DNA from: Massilia mucilaginosa
GTDB lineage: Bacteria; Pseudomonadota; Gammaproteobacteria; Burkholderiales; Burkholderiaceae_D
DNA: 61,842 nt
Assembly: GCF_011682145.1 (NCBI RefSeq)
Contig: NZ_WHJH01000043.1
Coordinates: 1-61,842 of the forward strand
Direction: 5' to 3'
The notes under the pieces are model-generated. The model was not told where the DNA came from. It saw only the letters and a program-made list of their open reading frames with translations, and did no database searches. Position numbers and translations under genes: made by a program. Shown here piece by piece: positions 27,609 through 33,851 of this stretch (position 1 is its first letter; every line of letters begins with the position of its first letter).

Positions 27609-28838
27609 GTGAAAAACCAACGCATCATGTTAGCCCTTTTTCTGATTTACTTCGTCTTTGCGATCCTGCTCAACAGCGTCGGCACGGTCATCCTCCAGGT
27701 CATCGGCAACTACGGCGTGAGCAAATCGAGCGCCAGCAGCCTCGAAGGATTCAAGGACTTGCCGATCGCGGTGGTGTCCTTTCTGGTGGCGTCCTTCCTG
27801 CCGCGCATCGGCTACAAGAACGCCATGCTCGCCGCGCTGGCGCTGGTCACCGCGGCCTGCATCGCCATGCCGCTGCTGCCCGCCTTCTGGACCGCCAAGC
27901 TGCTGTTCCTGTGCGTGGGCGTGGCGTTCGCGCTGGTCAAGGTGTCGGTGTATTCGACCCTTGGCCTGATCGCGCGCGACCGCCGCCACCACGCCGGCAT
28001 CATGAATACCCTGGAAGGCGTGTTCATGGTCGGCGTCTTGAGCGCCTACTGGATCTTCGGTTACTTTATCGATTCGTCCGATCCCGCCTCGCGCAGCTGG
28101 CTGCAGGTGTACTGGGTGCTGGCCGCGCTGTGCGCGGTCACCTTCGTGCTGGTGCTGTCCACGTCTTTCGACGAAGGCACGGCGCAGCTGCCGCAAGGGC
28201 GCAGCCGCTGGGATGACTTCACCGCCATGCTCAAGCTGTTCTTCAAGCCGCTGGTGTGCGTATTCGTGATGACGGCTTTTCTGTATGTGCTGATCGAGCA
28301 GAGCGTGGGTACCTGGCTGCCGACCTTTAACAACGAAATCCTCAAGCTGCCGGCTGCCATGAGCGTGCAGGTCACCAGCATTTTCGCCGCCTGCCTCGCC
28401 ATCGGGCGCCTGTCGGCCGGTTTCGTCATGCGCCGCATGAACTGGTACCCGGTGATGAACATCTGCGTGATCGGCATGGCCGCCATGGTGCTGCTGGCGC
28501 TCCCGCTCACGCACGACGTGGTGGCCGATCCGAATATCAGCTGGTCCAGCGCGCCGCTGGCGACCTTCTTGTTCCCGCTGATTGGCCTGTTCATGGCGCC
28601 GATCTACCCCGGCATCAATTCGGTCATGCTCAGTTCACTGCCGCCGCACCAGCACTCGTCGATGACCGGGCTGCTGGTGATTTTTTCGGCGCTGGGCGGC
28701 ACCACCGGCTCGTTCGTCACCGGTTACGTGTTCGGCAATTTCAGCGGCCACTTCGCGTTCTACCTCACGCTGGTGCCGATCACGCTGGTGCTCATCACCT
28801 TGTACTTCTTTAAGCGGCAGGTCGATCATGCCGCTTGA
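27609..28838 (+). CDS. MFS transporter, probably for the disaccharide
   Basis: A 409-residue major facilitator with about 12 membrane helices (first at LALFLIYFVFAILLNSVG, last at LTLVPITLVLITLYFF). I place the start at GTG 27609, because GGAG lies five bases before it; the GTG at 27564 lacks a site. It follows beta-phosphoglucomutase by about 50 bases and precedes the second LacI gene. Its place in the GH65 operon implies uptake of the same sugar across the inner membrane. The general fold is certain, the substrate inferred. Confidence 0.88.
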   Translation: MKNQRIMLALFLIYFVFAILLNSVGTVILQVIGNYGVSKSSASSLEGFKDLPIAVVSFLVASFLPRIGYKNAMLAALALVTAACIAMPLLPAFWTAKLLFLCVGVAFALVKVSVYSTLGLIARDRRHHAGIMNTLEGVFMVGVLSAYWIFGYFIDSSDPASRSWLQVYWVLAALCAVTFVLVLSTSFDEGTAQLPQGRSRWDDFTAMLKLFFKPLVCVFVMTAFLYVLIEQSVGTWLPTFNNEILKLPAAMSVQVTSIFAACLAIGRLSAGFVMRRMNWYPVMNICVIGMAAMVLLALPLTHDVVADPNISWSSAPLATFLFPLIGLFMAPIYPGINSVMLSSLPPHQHSSMTGLLVIFSALGGTTGSFVTGYVFGNFSGHFAFYLTLVPITLVLITLYFFKRQVDHAA

Positions 28839-28844
28839 TCGTAT

Positions 28845-28853
28845 TGCTATAAT
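28845..28853 (+). promoter_or_regulatory. Extended -10 promoter of LacI regulator 2
   Basis: TGCTATAAT is a consensus extended -10 element 36 bases before the ATG at 28890, so this regulator may be made apart from the GH65 operon. Confidence 0.55.
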
Positions 28854-28889
28854 TGCAGTCTTTACGCCATTGACCAACGAAGTTCGACC

Positions 28890-29900
28890 ATGAATCTCAA
28901 GAGCCTGGCCCGTACGCTCGGGATTTCGAAGACCACCGTCAGCCGTGCCCTGAACGGCTACCCCGAAGTCAATGTCCACACCCGCGAACGCGTGCTGGCC
29001 GCCGCCAAGGAAGCCGGCTACGAAGCCAATCCGATGGCGCGCAGCCTCGCGGTGGGCCGCACCAACGTCTTCGGCATCATCTATCCGCTGCTGCCGAGCG
29101 ACCTGGGCGATCCGATGTTCCTGGGCGTGGTGGGCGGCATGTCGGCCGCGCTCGAAAAGAGCAAGATGAACCTGATCATCGCGCCGGTCTCGCCGCAAAA
29201 CGAGCTGCCCTCGTACGAGCAGATGGTGCGCGGGCGCCGCGTCGATGGGCTGGTGGTCAGCCGCACCCTGGTGCACGACGAGCGCATTGCGTACCTGGTG
29301 AAGAAGGGCTTTCCGTTCGTGGCGCACGGCCGCACGGAACTCAAGCAGCCCTATGCCTGGTTCGACTACGACAACGAGGCCGGTATCGGTCTGGCCTGCG
29401 CGCACCTGATCGGGCATGGCCACCGCCGCATCGCGCTGGTGAGCGCACCGCTCGAACTCAATTTTGCGTGCCAGCGCAAGAACAGCTTCATCGCCTGCAT
29501 GACGGCGGCGGGTCTGGCCGTCGATCCGCGCCACCTGGTCGAGAACACGCTCGACCGGCGCACCGGCTACCAGGCCATGCAGGAGCTGCTGGCCTGTTCG
29601 CCGCGGCCGACCGCCGTCATCGTCGACAATCACCTCTCCGGCGTGGGCGCGGTGCGCGCGCTGCTCGATGCCGGTATCGAGATCGGCAAGGACATGTCGG
29701 TCATCGTCTGGGGCAGCATCGAAGATAGCCTGGTCGGATCGAACGTTACCACCATCGACCAGCCGGACCCCAACGAAGCGGGCGCCAAGATGACCGAGAT
29801 GCTCTCGGCGCTGGTGGCAGGCACGCCGCCGGCGCAGTTGCAGGTCCTGTGGCAGCCGGTGCTGCTGCCCGGCGCCACTGTGGGGCGCTGCATCGGCTGA
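28890..29900 (+). CDS. LacI-family regulator 2
   Basis: A 336-residue repressor with the helix-turn-helix at the very N-terminus (MNLKSLARTLGISKTTVSRALNGYPEV) and a sugar-binding core (FGIIYPLLPS, VDGLVVSRT, GLACAHLIGHGHRRIALVS, AVIVDNHLSGVGAVRALLDAG, TTIDQPDPNEAGAKM). It ends the sugar locus. With two LacI proteins and two operator classes nearby (the ATCGAT type and the CAAACCGGTTTG type), each probably owns one; which owns which cannot be told from the sequence. A small hairpin TGCGG-CAA-CCGCA lies at 29908-29920 after its stop. Confidence 0.9.
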   Translation: MNLKSLARTLGISKTTVSRALNGYPEVNVHTRERVLAAAKEAGYEANPMARSLAVGRTNVFGIIYPLLPSDLGDPMFLGVVGGMSAALEKSKMNLIIAPVSPQNELPSYEQMVRGRRVDGLVVSRTLVHDERIAYLVKKGFPFVAHGRTELKQPYAWFDYDNEAGIGLACAHLIGHGHRRIALVSAPLELNFACQRKNSFIACMTAAGLAVDPRHLVENTLDRRTGYQAMQELLACSPRPTAVIVDNHLSGVGAVRALLDAGIEIGKDMSVIVWGSIEDSLVGSNVTTIDQPDPNEAGAKMTEMLSALVAGTPPAQLQVLWQPVLLPGATVGRCIG

Positions 29901-29920
29901 CTTGCGGTGCGGCAACCGCA

Positions 29921-29949
29921 TTGACGTTCATGCAAAATTGCCTTACTCT
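29921..29949 (+). promoter_or_regulatory. Candidate promoter of the retron
   Basis: TTGACG (29921-29926) and TACTCT (29944-29949) are 17 bases apart. The expected start, 6-8 bases after the -10, is at about 29956, exactly the first base of the a1 repeat. The -10 box is poor (3 of 6), so support comes from placement. Confidence 0.5.
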
Positions 29950-29955
29950 CTACGC

Positions 29956-30119
29956 GGGCGGATCCTTCAAGCCGGCCTGTTCTTGCCTGGTGCAGGGACA
30001 TGCCTCTGCGGGGCTACCCCGTGGGAACTATATTGCTGTGCAATTCACCGCATGAGCCGCCGTGCGCTGCCGCGCACTTAAGCTCAAGCTTCACGAGACT
30101 GGTTGAAGGCTCTCCGCCC
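29956..30119 (+). ncRNA. Retron msr-msd RNA (predicted)
   Basis: About 164 bases directly upstream of the reverse transcriptase. The ends pair as an a1/a2 stem: GGGCGGA (29956-29962) with TCCGCCC (30113-30119), then CCTTCAA (29964-29970) with TTGAAGG (30103-30109), with a small internal loop between. The base after a1 is G29971 in the context AAGC, fitting the branching guanosine. Three short hairpins with 3-base loops follow: CCTG-GTG-CAGG (29986-29996), CGGGG-CTA-CCCCG (30009-30021) and ATTGC-TGT-GCAAT (30032-30044), typical of msr. A longer hairpin, GAGC/GCTC enclosing GTGCGC-TGCC-GCGCAC (30054-30085), fits the msd. This is a by-eye fold. Confidence 0.75.
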
Positions 30120-30137
30120 CCTCAAAGTTATCCAAGT

Positions 30138-31478
30138 ATGATTCCCAAAGACGCCGTCGCCCTGGCGCTCGCCGACACCATGCTGGCGCGCGACGCAACG
30201 CTCGCCGGCCTGATCGCCAGCGCGACCTGGGCGTTCGACCATCCGTGGCCGTGGATACCGGCGCTGTGCGAAGAAATCCACGCGCGCACCGCCGCACACT
30301 TTTACTACTTCAGCCGCGATGAGCTGGCGCGGATCATTTTCGAGCTGGACGTGTTTCATGCCGCCTGGGACGGCGAGGGACCCGCGCCACAGCTCCAACG
30401 CTACTGCCTCGACCTGCCCGTGGTTCCGCCTGCGCCCGACTGGCTGGCCGCGCTCGCGCTGCCGGCGCTGCCGTCCGTGGGCGAGCTGGCGCGGTGGCTG
30501 GGCCTGCGCCCCGACGAACTTGGCTGGTTCGCCGGCCAGTGGCGCAAGGACCCGATGCCGGCCGCGCAACTGGAGCACTACCACTATCGCTGGGTGCCCA
30601 AGCGCAGCGGCGGCGTGCGCCTGATCGAAATTCCCAAGCCGCGCCTGCGCGCCATGCAGGCGATCATTCTGCGCGAGCTGCTCGACCGCGTGCCCGCGCA
30701 TCCGGCCGCGCATGGCTTCCGGCGCGGGCATTCCTGCGTCACCCATGCGGCCCTGCACACAGGGCAGCGCGTGGTGATCCGCATGGACCTCAAGGATTTC
30801 TTTCCGAGCATTCCGGCCTCGCGCATTCACGCGCTGTTCGCCAAACTCGGTTACTCGCAGACGGTAGCCGGCGTGCTGGCGCGCCTGTGCGTGAACCGCG
30901 TGCCGGCCGGCGTGCTGCGCGAACCGGCTGGCGGCAATGCGCTCACCTGGACCCAGCGCCAGGCACTGCGCGCGCCGCACCTGCCGCAGGGCTCCCCGTG
31001 TTCGCCGGCACTGGCCAACGCCTGCGCCTGGCGGCTCGACGTACGCCTGGAGACGCTGGCGCAATTGCTCGGCGCGCGCTACAGCCGCTATGCGGACGAC
31101 CTGGTGTTGTCGGGCGGGCGCGAACTGGAACGGGCAATGGACCGCGTCCACGCGCAGGTCGGCGCCATCGCCCTCGAAGAAGGCTTCGCCATCAACACGC
31201 GCAAGACGCGCGTGATGCGCGCCGGCGTGCGCCAGCAAGTCACCGGCATCGTGGTCAACCGCCATCCCAACATCGCGCGCGACGAGTTCGACGTGCTCAA
31301 GGCGACCTTGACCAACTGCGTGCGCCACGGCCCGCAAGGGCAGGACCGCGAGAACCGGCCGGATTTTCGCGCCTGGCTGGCAGGGAAGGTGGCGTATGTC
31401 ACCATGGTCAATCCCCAGCGCGGTGGGCGCTTGCAGCGCCTGTTCGACGCCATCGCCTGGCCGCATCCTCCGTTGTAA
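30138..31478 (+). CDS. ret: Retron-type reverse transcriptase
   Basis: A 446-residue RNA-directed DNA polymerase. The first 150 residues are a helical extension without a recognised motif, a feature shared with the myxobacterial-type retron enzymes. The polymerase part has YRWVPKRSGGVRLIEIPKP, HGFRRGHSCVTHA, MDLKDFFPSIP (catalytic Asp near 217), LPQGSPCSPALAN and YADDLVLSG (Tyr318, Asp320-321). The retron thumb motif VTG is at 368-370 (QQVTGIVVNRHP). Start is the ATG at 30138, 18 bases after a2; the longer frame upstream would run through the RNA. It should copy the msd part of the RNA into multicopy single-stranded DNA, usually for phage defence. Confidence 0.93.
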   Translation: MIPKDAVALALADTMLARDATLAGLIASATWAFDHPWPWIPALCEEIHARTAAHFYYFSRDELARIIFELDVFHAAWDGEGPAPQLQRYCLDLPVVPPAPDWLAALALPALPSVGELARWLGLRPDELGWFAGQWRKDPMPAAQLEHYHYRWVPKRSGGVRLIEIPKPRLRAMQAIILRELLDRVPAHPAAHGFRRGHSCVTHAALHTGQRVVIRMDLKDFFPSIPASRIHALFAKLGYSQTVAGVLARLCVNRVPAGVLREPAGGNALTWTQRQALRAPHLPQGSPCSPALANACAWRLDVRLETLAQLLGARYSRYADDLVLSGGRELERAMDRVHAQVGAIALEEGFAINTRKTRVMRAGVRQQVTGIVVNRHPNIARDEFDVLKATLTNCVRHGPQGQDRENRPDFRAWLAGKVAYVTMVNPQRGGRLQRLFDAIAWPHPPL

Positions 31479-31486
31479 GGCAGGAT

Positions 31487-31508
31487 CGACACAGCTTGGC
31501 TGCTGTCG
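31487..31508 (+). other. Stem-loop between retron and membrane-protein genes
   Basis: CGACA-CAGC pairs with GCTG-TGTCG (one bulged C) over a 3-base loop. No T-run follows, so transcription could read on into the next genes at a reduced level. Confidence 0.4.
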
Positions 31509-31551
31509 CAGCGTGGACTACAGACCAATTCCCCTTTTCGCAGAGCGCATA

Positions 31552-32082
31552 ATGACACCGACTTCCCCCAATCCCTATTCCGCGCCCACCGCATCCTTCG
31601 ATGGCGTGCAGACCGGACGATGCCGGCGCGAAGGCCCCATTCTGGTCGCTTCGACGACGGAACACCTGCCGCCGCGCTGCGTGAAGTGCAACGCCCCCGC
31701 CGCGATGGACAAGCCGCGCACCTTCGAGTGGCACCATCCGGGCTGGTATCTGCTGGTTCCGCTGGTGGTGTATGTGATCGTGGGCCGCTTCGTGCGCAAG
31801 AAGGCGACGTTGGTGCTGGGCCTGTGCGACCAGCATCGCCGCCGCCGCTTGTATCTGTCGCTGGCGTCGCTCGCCGTGTTTTTCTCGGGCTTGGCCGGAC
31901 TGTATCTGTCCGCCCGGTCGGGTAACTCCTTGCTGTGGTTGCTGTCTTGCCTGGTGATCCTGGCCAGCCTGCTGCTGCGCATCGCCGCCATGCGCGTCCT
32001 GCGGCCGGTATTCATCGACCGGCACGACATCCGCCTGACAGGCTGCGGCCCCGCGTTTCTCGATTCGCTCCCGGGCCGATGA
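31552..32082 (+). CDS. Membrane protein with CxxC motif, paralogue A
   Basis: A 176-residue protein. It starts with MTPTSPNPYSAPTASF, then a Cys pair in LPPRCVKCNAPA, then EWHHPGWYLLVPLVVYVIVGRFVRKK (helix 1), LGLCDQHRRRR, helices 2 and 3, and a soluble tail with LTGCGPAFLDSLP. This family is widespread as a protein of unknown function; the CxxC pair may bind metal. It is 73 bases after the retron polymerase. The next gene is its paralogue, overlapping by ATGA. The ribosome binding site is weak. Confidence 0.8.
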   Translation: MTPTSPNPYSAPTASFDGVQTGRCRREGPILVASTTEHLPPRCVKCNAPAAMDKPRTFEWHHPGWYLLVPLVVYVIVGRFVRKKATLVLGLCDQHRRRRLYLSLASLAVFFSGLAGLYLSARSGNSLLWLLSCLVILASLLLRIAAMRVLRPVFIDRHDIRLTGCGPAFLDSLPGR

Positions 32083-32651
32083 GCAAAACGCCCGCCACTT
32101 TCAATCCGTATGCACCACCGAAAGCCGCCTTCGCGCCCGGGACCAGCATACCCAGCGCGCCCGACGCCGGAGCATGCTGGCGTGAGGACGATATCCTGAT
32201 CGCTCCTGTGGATGCGCATCTGCCGCCGCGCTGCGTCAAGTGCAATCGGCCGGCCACCATGGACAGTCCGCGTGCCTATCTGTGGCATCATCCCGGCTGG
32301 TATGCCCTGATGCCCGTTCTCGTATACATGGTCGTCTGCCTGTTCGTCAGAAAACGGGCGGTGGTCGTGTTGGGGCTGTGCAGCGAACATCGCCGCCGGC
32401 GCCACAGGTTCTCGATCCTTGCGCATGCCGCTTGCCCGCTTGGCGCCATCGGACTGCTTGGCGCATGCGCACTGGGCAATTACTGGGCGATGCTGCCTGC
32501 CGGGGTGCTGCTGCTAATCGGTATCCAGTTCGCCACCGCCAGTGCGCGCCTGCTGGTGCCGGTGCGGATTACCAACCACCACATCCACCTGAAAGGATGC
32601 GCGCCCGGCTTTCTCGACTCGCTCCCCACGCTGGAACAACAAAGGACATAA
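32079..32651 (+). CDS. Membrane protein with CxxC motif, paralogue B
   Basis: A 190-residue paralogue of the gene before it, with the same plan: NPYAPPKAAF, LPPRCVKCNRPA, LWHHPGWYALMPVLVYMVVCLFVRKR, LGLCSEHRRRRH, two more helices, and LKGCAPGFLDSLP near the end. The ATG overlaps the stop of paralogue A, so they arose by tandem duplication and are co-translated. Divergence between them is large (many core residues but few loops are shared), so the duplication is old. Role unknown. Confidence 0.8.
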   Translation: MSKTPATFNPYAPPKAAFAPGTSIPSAPDAGACWREDDILIAPVDAHLPPRCVKCNRPATMDSPRAYLWHHPGWYALMPVLVYMVVCLFVRKRAVVVLGLCSEHRRRRHRFSILAHAACPLGAIGLLGACALGNYWAMLPAGVLLLIGIQFATASARLLVPVRITNHHIHLKGCAPGFLDSLPTLEQQRT

Positions 32652-33095
32652 GTGGAAGCCATTATCTTCGTTGGCCTGCAAGCCAGCGGCAAGTCGACCT
32701 ATTACAAGCAGCACTATTTCAATACCCATCTGCGCATCAGCAACGACCTGCTGAAAACCAGATACCGCGAGAAAAAGCTGCTGGAGATCTGCCTCGACAC
32801 CGACATGCCCTTCGTGGTCGACAACACCAATCCCACGCGCGAGGTGCGGGCGAAATACATCGACCTCCTCAAGGGCAGCAAGTTCAAGATTCGCTGCGTG
32901 TACTTCCGCATCGACCTGGAGCGCTCGCTGGCCTGGAACCGCAGCCGCAGCGGTGCCGCGCTGATCCCGGACGTGGGCATTTTCGACACCCACAGGCGCA
33001 TCGAGCTTCCCACCATGGCGGAAGGCTTCGACGCGATGCATTATGTCGATATCATCGACGACCAATTTATCGTAAAGGCATGGAATGAAATTTGA
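32652..33095 (+). CDS. Small P-loop kinase, polynucleotide-kinase-like
   Basis: A 147-residue AAA-type P-loop protein. Walker A is GLQASGKSTYYK (residues 7-18), the acidic motif is FVVDNTNPTREVRAKYIDLLK, and the lid has YFRIDLERSLAWNRSR. This is the layout of the kinase domain of polynucleotide kinase/phosphatases. It starts with GTG at 32652, immediately after the stop of paralogue B, with AAAGGA five bases before. The stop overlaps the Thg1-like gene by 11 bases, so the two are tightly coupled and likely act on the same nucleic acid ends. Confidence 0.82.
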   Translation: MEAIIFVGLQASGKSTYYKQHYFNTHLRISNDLLKTRYREKKLLEICLDTDMPFVVDNTNPTREVRAKYIDLLKGSKFKIRCVYFRIDLERSLAWNRSRSGAALIPDVGIFDTHRRIELPTMAEGFDAMHYVDIIDDQFIVKAWNEI

Positions 33096-33843
33096 CGAAC
33101 TCGACGCCATGATGCGCGCCCACGAAACCGTGACCGACCGCTACGTCGAACCGGGCGTGTACATGGTGGCGCGCATCGACGGCCGCAGCTTTACCAAACT
33201 GACCAAGGAAAAGGTCAGCTTCGAGGCGCCCTTCGACGTGCGCTTTCGCGACCTGATGATGGACACCACGCGCCATCTGATGAACTGCGGCTTCAAGGTC
33301 GTCTACGCCTACACCGAAAGCGACGAAATCTCGCTGCTGTTCGATCCGGATATCGATCTGTACGGGCGCAAGCTGCGCAAGTACACCTCGATCCTGGCGG
33401 GCGAGGCATCGGCCAAATTCAGCCTGATGCTGGGCGAGCTGGCGGCCTTCGATTGCCGCATTTGCGAGCTGCCGGACCACAAGACCGTGGTCGACTATTT
33501 CCGCTGGCGTAACGAGGACGCGCACCGCAATGGCCTGAACGCGCACTGCTACTGGATGTTGAGGAAAGAGGGCGTGGCCAAGGGCGCCGCGGCGGCGCAG
33601 ATCGAAGGCCGCGGCATCGAGGACAAGGTAGCGCTGCTGGCCAGCCGCGGCATCGATTTCCACACGCTGCCATCGTGGCAGTTGCGCGGCACCGGGTTTT
33701 ACTGGGTGGACGAGGAAAAGCGCGGCTACAACCCGAAAGAACAGGTGGAAGTCGTCTCTAGCAAGCGCGCGATCAAGACCGACTTCGATTTGCCGACAGG
33801 CGAGGCATACGCCGAATTCGTGCGGCGCATGCTTCCCCAGTGA
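33085..33843 (+). CDS. Thg1-like 3'-5' polymerase (tRNA-His guanylyltransferase family)
   Basis: A 252-residue enzyme of the reverse-direction nucleotidyltransferase family. The palm motif MVARIDGRSFTKLTKEK holds the first metal Asp. The second acidic pair is in YAYTESDEISLLF. Other family marks are RNEDAHRNGLNAHCYW and KGAAAAQIEG. True Thg1 adds G-1 to tRNA-His; bacterial relatives repair 5'-truncated tRNAs in a template-dependent way. Bacteria generally encode G-1 in the tRNA gene, so a repair role is the better guess here, helped by the overlapping kinase gene. It ends nine bases before the convergent icmF. Confidence 0.9.
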   Translation: MKFDELDAMMRAHETVTDRYVEPGVYMVARIDGRSFTKLTKEKVSFEAPFDVRFRDLMMDTTRHLMNCGFKVVYAYTESDEISLLFDPDIDLYGRKLRKYTSILAGEASAKFSLMLGELAAFDCRICELPDHKTVVDYFRWRNEDAHRNGLNAHCYWMLRKEGVAKGAAAAQIEGRGIEDKVALLASRGIDFHTLPSWQLRGTGFYWVDEEKRGYNPKEQVEVVSSKRAIKTDFDLPTGEAYAEFVRRMLPQ

Positions 33844-33851
33844 GAGCGTGA

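Noticed and set aside
29908-29920. Hairpin after lacI 2 as part of the retron RNA
   Set aside because: It lies before the predicted promoter and outside the a1/a2 stem; it is more likely a 3' end feature of the lacI transcript.
30138-31478. Group II intron or diversity-generating reverse transcriptase
   Set aside because: There is no maturase or HNH domain, no intron ends, and no template/variable repeat pair nearby. The VTG motif and upstream RNA fold fit a retron.
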